Shown here: in pieces, positions 53,829 through 64,000 of the stretch
Layout: the number at the start of each line of letters is the position of its first letter
Position numbering within the stretch: position 1 is the stretch's first letter
NCBI GenBank assembly: GCA_021307315.1
Contig: JAJSPD010000011.1
Location: forward strand, 124,001-188,000
Source: Bisporella sp. PMI_857
Taxonomy: Eukaryota; Ascomycota; Leotiomycetes; Helotiales; Helotiaceae
Length of the DNA: 64,000 nucleotides
Reading direction: 5' to 3'
The notes under the pieces: generated by a model
Database searches by the model: none
What the model saw: only the letters and a program-made list of their open reading frames with translations
What the model was told of the DNA's origin: nothing
Translations under genes and position numbers: made by a program

Positions 53829-56487
53829 ATGGCTGAGTCTTGTTGTATCTGTGGCCTAATCCTCGCGCCTGACAACAGCGATTTCCCCCAGTGGTGCAAA
53901 GATATAAGTGCTTGTAAGTTTATTTATTAACATAGATTCGAGAGAATAACATTTGTCTGCTACCAGTATGTTGCCATAATGACGAACCGATCTTAAGTGG
54001 CACAGGAAATATCGATAACGATGTGCTGCCTTTCAATCTACCACTGCACCTGGATACATTCCAGCGATTTGATTTTCGACGCTATTTAGACGAGATCCAG
54101 GACTGCTGCTACCCATTCCACACCGCTTGTTTAACTTTGCTTCGGGAAAACGACTCAGAGAATATCCTTGACCGTAATGTCGAAAGTTTATTCGCCGTCT
54201 TCAAAAGCATTCATTATCACAAGGCTGCTCGCGCTTTGAAATGGGGCCATAATTATTATTTAGAGGATATTCTAGATCTTTCTTCAGCTGCGAATAACAT
54301 ATATCCACTAGTGGATATTATAGCTACAAATAAAGCCAACCTGGTTATTTTGAAAGACCCTTTGCCTGAGATTTTCCAGGCCGAAGTTTTGGATCCCGAG
54401 CCTTTTGGGCCTTTCATCTCCAGCGCTAGCACTCGACACACACGGGATCCCGGCATTTATTCTCTTCCAGATGAGATTCTTATGTCGGTCATGAATTCAC
54501 TCGACTTTCGTGATGCTATGAACCTATTACATGCCGGCGCACCGCTTTATAGACGATACAGAGGTCCTCGGGATTTGCCATCTTTGTTTTGGGAGTCAAG
54601 GTTTTGGCCTCATAGCGAGAATGGATTCGCACGATCACTCCGTCCGCCATTATATTCTTGGAAAGACTGGTTCTTCAGGGTTAAGTTAGAGCTGAGGCAA
54701 GGCCCAAACAGCATGAATCTACGAAATAGAAAGAGAATATGGAAGCTTGCACTGAACTTGATCAACTTAATGCATACACTTAATAGCAAAGACCGCATTC
54801 TGCATGGCAATACAGTCACAACATTACAAGGCCAGACGCGAGGATATGTTGCGGGTTGTTTAGCTCGGGGGCAGTATGATTCTGAAGGTTGCCGGGAGCT
54901 GACACAGCGATTTGTGAGCTTTAGCAGTCGAGCTCGACTCTATGCCGTTATACCTTCATATACTACTGTCTGGGATCGGAGTTTTCTCTCTGGACTTAGA
55001 TTTGAGTTTAGCGATGGTGAGTCTGTCAATGTGGGATATATTGTAAAGAAGCAGAAAGTACACACTGAGCCTACAGTATCCCCTAGAGTTTTATGGTTAG
55101 TTGCCAGTCAACTAGGGTTTGAAGCAATTACAGTCGATGCATACCCCCAAAACCTCATCGATAGCTTTAGATCTAGAAATGGAACTAGATTCGCGATTGC
55201 TAGATGGACATTGGAAAATCTTGATATAGCTAAAGTTGGTGTTGATGTACGTTTTACTCTTGTAATCCTTATATTGCTAAAATATTTTAGGCTATTCGAA
55301 TTGTAAGGGTATATGTGGATAACCAAAAACAATACAGCCTTGATGGGATTCTCTGGACACCTCCTTACCCTTCGTCTACGCCTACAATCCTTGAAGAAGA
55401 CGTTATTCGTTTGTGTAAATTGCAGAGTAAATGCTTTGCACCAGCTTCAATTCATCATCTATACCAAGGAAAAAGAAGCCTTACTGCGATCAAAGTTTAC
55501 AGTCCGCTTGGGTGCGGAACTGGCATTACCGGCGTTGGATTCATTGATAATGCAGGCGTTGAAAATATATGGGGTTCTACATACGACGCAGCGTCGTTGG
55601 TGTTCTTCCTCGATAGTGCAGAGCAAGTAGTGAAGATTAGAGTCTACAAAATCGACACTTTGGTCTGTAGCTTACAAGTAAGCTACATAGATCTTGCAAA
55701 TCACATCTCGTCTAACCTAGTATTAGTTTACTACTAGTCGCTCCAGAACAAGCAATCCTCTCCCTCCATTATTCATACCTTCAAGTGCATCACTGGACGG
55801 TGTCGAATATAAGGCTCCAAAAAGTGGATATATTACCGGGTTCTGCGGCTGTTTTGTGGTTCGCTATTGAATACACACCTATTACTTAAGCATTAGGGCC
55901 TAATCTTTCTATAGGACCAGTTGCACTGTTTTGGAGTATTGCCAATCTCAACAGCAGTCTCTTTTAAGCCGTCTTTGGAGAGCTTAACGTCTGGTTTATC
56001 TTTGGAGAGCCAATTCCGAGACATGCCCCTTAGTATTGGAAGCCATGGGAAATATAAGGCTCAGGTACAACTAACAGAGAAGTATCGGTCCATTCAAGCA
56101 GCTATCAATCCAGTTGGATCGAAATACCGACGTGCCGGCCAAGTAACTGGTCTCCTTTTCCGTTCAAACAACGATGCAAGTCATCCTGACTTGCTAGGTC
56201 AATGGACCACTGCAGGCAGTACTTACTATTTGAGCGAAGGCGAGCAAATTGTTGATCTAAAGCCAACTACAGTCAAGCCTCTAGAAAGACAAATAGCTCG
56301 CCTTGCGCTGTCGCAAGTCAATGGCATAACTATTATTACAAACTACAAAAAGATTACCTGGAACTTAAACACAGTAGGGTTGTTCTTAGAGGAGCATGTA
56401 GAAGAAAGTCACTTCAAGAGAACTATTATAGAGGTTTGCTGGGAATTTAACGCAATTTTTGATCGCATTATATGTATATATAAGTGA
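53829..56487 (+). CDS. F-box protein, five exons
   Basis: join(53829..53913, 53967..55246, 55291..55677, 55727..55858, 55915..56487), 818 residues. All four introns (53, 44, 49 and 56 nt) keep phase, some with CTAAC branch sites. A Cys-rich N-terminus (MAESCCICGLILA) is followed by a helical region. The F-box, SLPDEILMSVMNSLDFRDA, is near residue 193. The C-terminal half is a fungal F-box-associated beta-rich region with repeated motifs such as YAVIPSYTTVW, VTGLLFRSN and SGYITGFCGCF (likely DUF7600-type). F-box proteins recruit substrates to SCF ubiquitin ligases; the target is unknown. The frame is intact. The final exon's last 40 residues are less typical and the true C-terminus could differ. 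Confidence 0.88.
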
Positions 56488-56518
56488 AACATACAAAGCA
56501 ATTTTCGTATGGCCGTTC

Positions 56519-57472
56519 TTATTCATAGGAAATCTTTTTCCCATCCCAGTATCGCCAAAATTTAGTTCTCCCTGTATCGCTCCGCCCCTTTGCATTATAA
56601 ACCCATTCACGCCTTGGATATTGCTCTACAATGGTGGCTGACCTATTATTATTATTAAAGTGCTGACTATCCTCGACATAATAGTACTGGTCTGGCATAC
56701 TACCTTGAGAGGATCCTTCCGGGGCAATGCAGGTAGCCGACGTCGCAGCCGATGTTGTAGCCGATGTTGTAGCCGCACAGGTTGAGGTAGAAGCTGCTGT
56801 GGTAGTGGCAAGCGACGTAGGCTCTCTGGGTACGTTTGCATTGAAATAATCAAAGTATCCCCGAATTATTACTGCATCATTCTCGAGATGAAGAGGCTCT
56901 GAATGGTGTGAAACGAGCGGTCCGCCTGGCAGTACCTTCTCATAGAACTGGACGTAAGTCCCTATGCTAATGGCGCCAAAAAGGGTCGTATCTGGCCAAT
57001 TCGACGAAACGTGCATGTGGTCGTCAAGTAAATTGCGAGCGACTCGGTTGGATGCGTCAAAGGAATTTTTTTTCCTGCGGACATTTGAGTTCAACTACCA
57101 AGACATCGACAGGAGCATAGCCAGCGTTAAATTGTACCACTTTCATAACCTTGTTGTCGGGTTCAGTGCCGGAATCTCTGTGCTTTGTACCAGTCATCCA
57201 GCTCTTACTAGCAGGACGCACGGTCCACAAAGAGTTTCCCAGAGAGCCTAGACATCCTTCTCTAAGGAAGCCGGTTCGATAAGCTCAAGGTTCAGCTTGA
57301 CAGCGGGAGTCAAATAGGCCGCGGACATGATCACTGATTTTGTTGGTGTTTTAAAAGGCTCAAGAAGGATCTGTTTATGAACGCGAACTGACGAAACGTT
57401 GCAGGGGTCAGCCATACCAGAATATGCAGGGAAACATCCATTGCCTGAGGCATAAGATATAGAACTGTGGAG
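56519..57472 (-). pseudogene. Nuclease-like gene, frameshifted and truncated
   Basis: Minus-strand frames run VHKQILLEPFKTPTKSVIMS, then VVQFNAGYAPVDVLVVELK. After an A8 run comes SFDASNRVARNLLDDH, TLFGAISIGTYVQFYEKVL and a Ser/Thr/Ala-rich tail. The D...VELK spacing resembles a PD-(D/E)xK-type core. Reading through needs one fewer A in the A8 run (about 57065-57072), so it is a one-base insertion or a sequence error. The first piece also ends in a TAG, and the upstream part is cut by the LTR at 57479. I cannot place it in a named family. Confidence 0.45.
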
Positions 57473-57478
57473 ATAAAT

Positions 57479-57765
57479 GTAACAACTCAAGCTGAACAGG
57501 GATCTCGATCCGTAGATCTAGGTAGAAGGACTCAGAGGTGTGAACAACTATCAATTGTTATAACTAAGAGAACAAGCTACAGGCAGGAGAAGGAAAGGAG
57601 AGTAGTGCTTTATATACAGGAGGCTGGCCAGGGGCCAGTGTAAGCGAGGCCTGTAGCGTCAGTCGCCAAGCTCTGGGATGCCGAGCCCTGTAGTAACAGG
57701 GGCCAAGCTCTACCGAGCTCTGCGGTGTCTGGCGCCAAGCTCGAGATAGGGCCAGGGCCGTGACA
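57479..57765 (+). repeat. Solo LTR (TGTAACAACTC family)
   Basis: Perfect duplication ATAAA (57474-57478 and 57766-57770). Nearly the same sequence as 58835-59123. Confidence 0.9.
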
Positions 57766-58094
57766 ATAAATAGCCTAAACGCAGTCATTATAGCCTAATT
57801 ACCGAGCAAATCGCATATTTTCTTAAGCATTTATCACGGAGCAGCTCGTACGTCGAGTTCCGTTGGGCCAGGCTAGAAAAATTTTGGCCTAGGCTAGCTA
57901 ATTCGTTGGCAAATCGCCACAAAACGCTCAAGCCTGGCCCAACTCTTTGGGCAACCATTTGAAGCCTGGGTGAACTTAAGCGAAAGACCAAATGTAGTTA
58001 GAATTATGCTTGGCATATGCTCAACATAGGCCTAGCGTGTAGTGCGAAGCGAGCCGAGGCGACATGCTTCTGTAAATAAAGCCAAAACTGTTAA
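57766..58094. other. No supported gene
   Basis: Sequence between two LTRs of the same family. No motif. Confidence 0.35.
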
Positions 58095-58262
58095 TGTAAC
58101 AACTCAAGGCGAACAGGGACTCAAAGGTGTGAACGATTGTCAATTGTTATAACTAAGAGAACAAGCTACAGATAGAAGAAGGGAAAGAAAGCAGTACTTT
58201 ATATACAGGAGACTGGCCAGGGGCCAAGCCCCAAGGGGCTCTAAGCGAGGTAGGCCGTGACA
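58095..58262 (+). repeat. LTR (TGTAACAACTC family), internally deleted
   Basis: Ends TGTAACAACTCAAGG and AGGCCGTGACA, but only 168 bp. No matching duplication (GTTAA and GTCGG). Confidence 0.75.
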
Positions 58263-58405
58263 GTCGGAAGAAACGTATGAATGGACTTTAAAGAAAACAA
58301 AGTGACTTTTTGAATTAATTGTACCAGCAATTAGTGTTCTCCTTTCTTCAAATAGTACTGATTGCGATCAAGCCCTTCGAAATGCAATTTCAACAGCTTT
58401 CCTTG

Positions 58406-58600
58406 TGTTGGAATGCATGTAAATAGTTTTCACGTGATCCACCGGATCACCGGGATTGTGAGACCTCGTTCTCACCCCAACTCGCGATACCGTAGCTTAG
58501 AACAATCAACAACAAGCAAGACTTATCCACCAGCCTCAACGAGCATACTAGCACTGCGCAGAGATCGCGGTGCTACGTGCCCTCAGGTTAAAGTATAAGT
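58406..58600 (+). repeat. LTR remnant (TGTTGGAAT family)
   Basis: Starts TGTTGGAATGCATG like 17304 and shares CCGTAGCTTAGAA. Its 3' part shares ACGAGCATACTAGCACT with 53277. End not defined. Confidence 0.45.
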
Positions 58601-59240
58601 AATTACTGCAGCCCGGGTGTTCCCACACCTTGATTCTTCGGCACTATTGTGTCTTTGGCATGGTAATAAGAATATCCAGCAGCACTGCAGGGCTAAATTC
58701 AGCACTGTAGAAGCTTATAATACTTTCTTTCAAGCATGGCAAAACATTGTGCGATCTCCTACTATCTCTAAATATCTTATCGACTACGTCAATTTTTGGC
58801 TACTTATTCGGATACACCAAAGCATAAAGCTTGTTGTAACAACTCAAGCTGAACAGGGATCTCGATCCGTAGATCTAGGTAGAAGGACTCAAAGGTGTGA
58901 ACAACTATCAATTGTTATAACTAAGAGAGCAAGCTACAGGCAGAAGAAGGAAAGGAGAGTTGTGCTTTATATACAGGAAGCTGGCCAGGGGCCAGTGTAA
59001 GCGAGGCCTGTAGCGTCAGTCGCCAAGCTCTGGGGATGCCGAGCCCTGCAGTGGCAAGGGCCAGGCTCTACCGAGTTCTGCGGTGTCTGGCGCCAAGCTC
59101 GAGATAGGGCCAGGGCCGTGACACTTGTGCTCGATATGTTCAAACAACCTGGCTAAAACCCGGTCGAGTTGAGGCTTTAGTTCAGGCTTGGGCTAATCAA
59201 TATCTCCACTTTGGAGCAACCGCCACTTCTCAGTAAGTAG
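58600..59240 (+). pseudogene. MULE transposase fragment split by a solo LTR
   Basis: The frame reads LCLWHGNKNIQQHC and FSTVEAYNTFFQAWQNIVRS, then across the LTR CARYVQTTWLKPGRVEALVQ and NQYLHFGATATSQ, typical of the middle of fungal MULE transposases. A frame change lies in a T5 run near 58796. It is unlike the intact MULE at 39638. Confidence 0.65.
58835..59123 (+). repeat. Solo LTR inserted in the MULE fragment
   Basis: TGTAACAACTC ... CCGTGACA with perfect duplication CTTGT (58830-58834 and 59124-59128). Confidence 0.9.
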
Positions 59241-59273
59241 TTGATATTTTATTTTGTAGTAACTAGTATAGTG

Positions 59274-59667
59274 TAACAGCCAGGATCAGTCAAACCAGTT
59301 CAAGACCCTGGATACGGAATAGGGGTCCTTGCGGTAGAGATTAAGGTTTTTAGCTGCAGTACCTTCAGGGCTGCAAACGGAATAACCAGCCCATAGCCAG
59401 CCACAGGCTTGCAACTACAACAGCTACAGGCTCGCAGCCACAACGAGAGAATATGACCTAGAATGTTGTGGGCTTCAGCTGTTGAAGTACTTTCGGAGAT
59501 ATTCAAATCACATGCAAATCATAAGGTTGGTGGCTGTAAAGGAAGAATACAACACAGCTGAGAGGCGAAAGACATAAAAGGAAGCTAAAACTCCTTGAAG
59601 AAGGCAAGCTTGAGTCTCTCATAGATTTAAAGACCTACATCTCATATCAATACAAATACTATTTACT
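59274..59667 (+). repeat. LTR-like repeat, copy 2
   Basis: Same family as 52637-52923, with a roughly 100-bp extra segment around 59383-59485 rich in CAGCCACAGGCTTGCA-like short repeats. Confidence 0.65.
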
Positions 59668-59673
59668 TTTGCA

Positions 59674-60948
59674 TTGCTCGTTACGTGCCTTATAACATAC
59701 GTGTTCTCACCTGCTATATTGCAAACCCTCCTGCTGCCATCTGTTCGTTACAAGTGGCGCTGCAAGTACCGCTCCCTTTCATACGCAACTAATAGAGGCA
59801 ATCTTGTTATCAAAAAGCACCTTTTTGTAAAGCATGGAAAAATAGAGAAGTCGTCCCAGGAGAGTGTTACAGCAAAGCGCCAGCGGTCCATTGAACACGC
59901 TTTCGAACTCTCTGAGAACCAGTCCTTTAAGCGGCGTGAGCTTAATACCTCTGGTGGTACCGGCCTGTCAGTCTCAGGCGGCCACCTGGAAGTTATATAT
60001 GTCAAGTTCATTACCGCTTGCCACTTGCCACTTCGACTTATGGAATGCCCTGGGTTTAGAGACCTCTTTAACTACATCAATAACGACGTTGATACATGGC
60101 TCCATGCTTCCCATACTACTATTACGGAGTGGGTATTGCGCCAGTTCAGTTCTATGAAAAAGAGGATGAAATCAAGGCTTCAAAGTTGTCATACAGATAT
60201 CCAGATTACCTGTGATTTCTGGACGTCATCCAATTGCTTTCCAATCCTTGGGGTCGTTGCTCACTATATTAGCCAAGACGGCAAGCTTGAGACTACCACT
60301 CTAGCCTTGGTCAACGTCCAAGGGGCCCACATAGGAGAGAACTTCTCAAAGTACATATAAAAGGTGCCTCCCAGCCAGTATAAGGATAAATATACTCGAT
60401 ACTGTGAATCACTACCACACCACGGCTTTGGGGATGTGAGGGATTGGTTGGCGACGCCTGAACAGCAGTCTATATACCCTAACTTCAGTAAGATAGCTTT
60501 AAATCTACTTTCTATTCCTGTAATGAGTGCAGCGCCTGAACGTCTATTCTCGTCTTGCAAAATCACTATTACTGATTGCCGTAATAAGCTCTCGGAAAAA
60601 GTAATTGAAGCACTAGAGTGCTTACGATCCTGGTATCAAGTTCAAAGGTTCGATCTAGAGGATGTAGGGGAGCAATCGATAGAGGAAGGGATGGAAAATA
60701 GAAGCTGGGGGCATGGGTCATGTGGATTGTACGGCTGTACGTATTATATGAGTTATTTTGCGGCGGTGCTATTCTATCTGTACAGCCGTACGTATTATGA
60801 GGTAAAAATATGGCCGTATGTACATGTACGGGGCATACACTACTGGCTACACTGTCCTATCTTGACGGTGATGCCACGGGCTGGGGGCGGCGGGCTACCA
60901 ACTATGCCTACGAAACTTTTGAGCATCTTTACAGACATTGGGACTTGA
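59674..60948 (+). pseudogene. hAT transposase with internal deletion
   Basis: The N-terminal part shows a BED-type DNA-binding region (WRCKYRSLSYATNRGN, HLFVKHG) and CDFWTSSNCFPILGV. A TAA at 60358 follows, and in the same frame the hAT C-terminal dimerisation region resumes: SIPVMSAAPERLFSSC and RNKLSEKVIEALECLRSW. The central catalytic part is absent. Non-autonomous remnant. No ATG is available at the left end. GTACGGCTGTAC-type palindromes occur at 60728-60800. Confidence 0.75.
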
Positions 60949-61225
60949 TGCGAATATCTTGGCTTCAACTCTGCCTCCCTTTCTCATCCGCGATATCCTC
61001 CATCGACGACCCGGCAATGAGGCAGGCGAAGGCCACATTGCTAGTTTCAGTGTATTTAAGCTGTACGTGCTCCTAGATTTGACAAGACAAGCTTTGATTT
61101 CTAGTCCTACCAATAGCAGAAAGCGGCCCATAGCGCAGGTCAAACACGCAGCCAGCTCCCCTCCCTGTCCAAGATATGCTGGGGCGACGCTCGAGAATGA
61201 GTGGGATATAGGCTTGGTAAGGTGA
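60840..61225 (+). other. Possible coding remnant, unidentified
   Basis: One frame reads DANILASTLPPFLIRDILH and GNEAGEGHIAS with a GTGTAT...TTCTAG intron-like segment at 61051-61105. Neither start nor family can be given. Confidence 0.2.
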
Positions 61226-61538
61226 TGTCTTAGTGGAGTTTAGGGTCTTGGTTGATACGCTGACGTTTCGTAATGTCAATAGTGGAAAGGATTTCCAGAC
61301 TTAGCAACCGCATAACTTGAACACCTTCTCCTCGTCCAATGATTCTCACCTACTATAGCTTGGAGACGAATTCTGCCAATGTAGAAATGATAAATAATGA
61401 ATAATATGAGAGTGAATAAACATATACTCTATCATTATACCGAAAAACATAAACTATTCCAAAGATCACAAAGAAAACCAGTGTGCTAACTCAACCAATC
61501 TTACTCCACCAAGGGACACCATTGCTTCATGCATCAAA

Positions 61539-62626
61539 TCATCTGCCTCGTTCGAGCCCAGAATTATCCTCGCTTTGTTTCCCATTTCTCTCTTCCACAA
61601 TTGGCCACTCTTCAGCTCTCTCCCAGAACTTGTCACTCGCTGACGTCCCTTTCAGAAACCCATTGATATCGAACAGATCGACGAAAGTCATCCCTTTTGA
61701 TCGTGAATCCTGCCAACCGGGTCCTTGGCGCTCGTTTTGATTATAATCCAAGAACACTTGTTTCTGTTGTGGCAGAAATCTGCCAGGATGTATGAGATTC
61801 AACCAGTAGGTGAATACAACCACGGGCGCTGCTTCAAACACGTAAAGATACCACTCATGTCTGAGAACAGCCACACAAGTCTGGCCACAGTTTCCTGACG
61901 ATGCCACCACATTCAGGATCGAAACCTTCTCGACAACTCGATAGATGCAGCGCAACAAGATAAGGGTTGATGTGCCGTAGAGGACGATACAGATATTTCG
62001 AATATTAGAGGTGAGCATGTTCGATTTCACACAACGATAGTGTATCATGCCCACAAACCCAATGAAGATACACTCCACCACAGCTTGCGTTATAACGCCA
62101 GCGATTAACAGTTTCGCGCCACTCTCGGCCAACGAATTATTGTCTGCAGAAACAGAGAGTTGTGATGCCCCAGCTGCTGATAAGCCCTCCACGACAGCTC
62201 CGAGATAGATGAAGAGGTATGTGACACGACCGGGGTTCAACGGTGCGTGCATAGGAACATAATGCATAAGTCGACCGAGGACGACGTATTCGGCTGCTGA
62301 ATAGATTGGGGGAGCACAAAGAATAAGGGTGTATTGCGCAGAGTAGAGACCGAGATGTCCAGGTTGACGTGCTGAGATGACGCGCATTACCCATCCAGAT
62401 GTACCGACGAGACCGCCCCAGATCATCAGATACATCACCCTCCAGTATTTGTATTGACTAAAGATATTAGTTTGAGAGTTCTTGATGAAGATTCACTTTG
62501 GCTCTGCTGGACGTACAAATTTTGCCAAGTGTGTACAGCTAAAGATATTCCAAGAAGAACCGCGAATACGACGGGGAGGATCTCTGAAGGCTTGTAGACA
62601 TAATAGCTTTCAATGCCTGAACTCAT
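61539..62626 (-). CDS. RTA1-like seven-transmembrane protein
   Basis: complement(61539..62457, 62517..62626), 342 residues from the ATG at 62626; a TTG-initiated frame runs slightly further. The 59-nt intron (GTACGT donor, TTTAG acceptor) keeps phase. RTA1-family (PF04479) features: N-terminal YKPSEILPVVFAVLLGISL, YWRVMYLMIWGGLVG, FIYLGAVVEGLSAAGASQL, KLLIAGVITQAVVECIF, ILLRCIYRVVE and HEWYLYVFEAAPVVVF. There are about seven hydrophobic segments and a charged cytosolic tail. Family members are plasma or internal membrane proteins linked to lipid flipping or drug resistance. It faces away from the Zn(II)2Cys6 gene, a frequent arrangement for regulator and target. Confidence 0.92.
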
Positions 62627-63297
62627 TTTGTCGTGTTTGTTCAAGGAAATGTACAGAGCGAAGTGGTGTTCAGTAGCAAAGCGTTTCCGCGGTGATAGAC
62701 CAGCCAGAAGGATAAAGGAAAGGTCGAGGACACTTATCGTAAAGTGATGAAAGAAAGAAGCGCCATGGCCATCTGCTTATATATTCCTATGCCAATGTTA
62801 GACTTCCAGCGACGGAGAGCCTCAGGAAGCCCAGATGCAGGCACAGCGCGAAGTTTAGGAAAGTCGTAAAACGCCAGAATGGAACTCGCACCCGCTGAGC
62901 CACCTTTTACAACGTTGAGAATGACGCCGCATATTGTAGATAGCTCAGACCGAAAAACGTTGGGCAGGTGAGGATGACATCGATATCGGAGCGCGCCATC
63001 GCGCCATATTGGGTTAGCGCATTCGCGATGCATTTCCGATGCGATTGGCCAGTGTGAACCCTGGTCTTTTCCAACGTCCTGCAATGCAACCCTTCAAACG
63101 CTCTGAGAGGTTAATGAAAGAAATGCCCCACATTGCTTAGCTGGACCAAGCCTCTGTAAATTTATCGAGAAATACCAAACGCTCACTCTGTCATCTACTT
63201 TTCTCTTCCCCAGCCATTGTATTTCCCATGCGTACTGACATAGACCTTGCAATCTTATCGGCTTGAGCGAGCAAGCCACAACGTTGAAGTGTGGATC
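62627..63297. other. Shared intergenic region of divergent genes
   Basis: Between RTA1 and the regulator gene. A 116-codon minus-strand frame (62734-63084) shows no motif. Likely the shared promoter. Confidence 0.4.
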
Positions 63298-64000
63298 ATG
63301 CCAGGCGTACCCTCAAGCCGCGGTTGCGATGGGTGTCGTAAACAGAAGAAGAAGGTCCGTGGGCATATTGTTTTAGAGCAATGAGTGTCAAGTTAATCAT
63401 GACACAGTGTGACCAGGAAAAGCCGGCATGTTCGAGATGCCGGCGGCTCAATTTGCCTTGTATAGGCGCAGGGCAACAGAGATATCAATTCAAAGCAGAA
63501 GTGGGGTTTCTAAGCAATACATCCTCCCCTGACGAGACTCTAAATCCAGAGCAAACTCCCATTTCGACAAGGCGGACTAGCAGCACAGAAGTTCCTCAGT
63601 CCCCAAGCAACCACCTAACACTATTATCCAGCTCCTTCTTCAATACCATCAAGACAACAACAAGCTTCAAATTCAACCTTTTATGGACTTATGGCAGTTT
63701 TCTTGAACACATTCCACAACGTCTGGGCAATAATGCAGCCTTGGATTCGGCTGTCAATGCATTGGTAGGTGCACATTCAGATATCTGTCTACGCCGAGAG
63801 ATTAGCACTAGCACCCTGGCAAGATATTCTCGGGCACTCAGGGCACTTCGTCAATACCTGGATGATCCAGTAAAGGCTTGTGCCGCTGAAACCCTCTGCG
63901 CTGTTTTGATCCTGTTGACATGTCAGGTCAGTTTGCCATCTCCTTGGTTAAAGTGTTTCGACTAAATAAGCTTCATCGCAGAGCTTCCTGGGCATCAAGG
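63298..64000 (+). CDS. Zn(II)2Cys6 transcription factor, 5' part
   Basis: join(63298..63354, 63408..63926, 63982..>64000). The zinc cluster spans the first intron: C10, C13, C20, C27, C30 and C37 with spacing CX2CX6CX6CX2CX6C (GCDGCRKQKKK, then CDQEKPACSRC). The intron sits directly before C20, a common position in this family. Exon 3 begins SFLGIK and runs off the window. Nuclear DNA-binding regulator; target unknown, possibly the divergent RTA1 gene. Confidence 0.92.

Noticed and set aside
62734..63084. 116-codon minus-strand frame between RTA1 and the regulator
   Set aside because: No recognisable motif, and another minus-strand frame overlaps it. Kept as intergenic.

Overview
The window looks like accessory, repeat-rich DNA from a filamentous ascomycete (Pezizomycotina). 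The signs are short spliceosomal introns (about 43-102 nt, many with CTAAC-type branch points), HET-domain genes, a HET-NACHT-WD40 gene of the HET-E/HET-D type, a Zn(II)2Cys6 regulator, an RTA1-type membrane protein, and fungal Pogo/Fot, Mutator-like, hAT and LTR elements. Many element remnants carry stops in place of CAG, CAA or TGG codons, which suggests repeat-induced point mutation (RIP); no RIP index was computed. The species cannot be named from this sequence alone.

Layout. 0-8.4 kb: a MITE-like inverted repeat, a small two-exon protein, a 944-aa protein with an active-looking kinase plus a C-terminal pseudokinase, and a kinase-TPR fusion. 9.2-12.2 kb: copia and gypsy retroelement debris with LTRs. 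12.6-15 kb: a minus-strand protein joining a von Willebrand A domain, a papain-like protease and a zinc ribbon, with an apparent frameshift. 16-19 kb: solo LTRs. 20-22 kb: a HET protein. 23.4-27.8 kb: a HET-NACHT-WD40 receptor with 12 tandem 126-bp WD40 repeats. 29-32 kb: a four-level nest of elements. 32.9-36.6 kb: an ankyrin-HET protein. 39-44.8 kb: a glyoxalase-fold protein, a complete Mutator-like element and a secreted tannase/feruloyl-esterase protein. 45.9-48 kb: a CmcJ-like gene fragment and a broken serine hydrolase. 48.3-53.7 kb: a retroelement graveyard. 53.8-56.5 kb: a five-exon F-box gene. 56.5-57.5 kb: a frameshifted nuclease-like gene. 57.5-61.2 kb: solo LTRs and MULE/hAT remnants. 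61.5-64 kb: an RTA1 protein divergent from a Zn(II)2Cys6 regulator that runs off the end.

The common theme is allorecognition or innate immunity: two kinase-based multidomain proteins, two HET proteins, one NLR, a vWA-protease, an F-box protein and HET/TPR debris lie within about 56 kb. This suggests a het/NLR-type island that diversifies by repeat shuffling and element insertion. A joint function is inference. At least eleven solo LTRs or elements have matching target-site duplications readable in the sequence, so insertion order can be reconstructed in several places.

Exon joins were made by hand from splice signals and frame. Several tracked ORFs began at GTG or TTG; starts were moved to the first sensible ATG.
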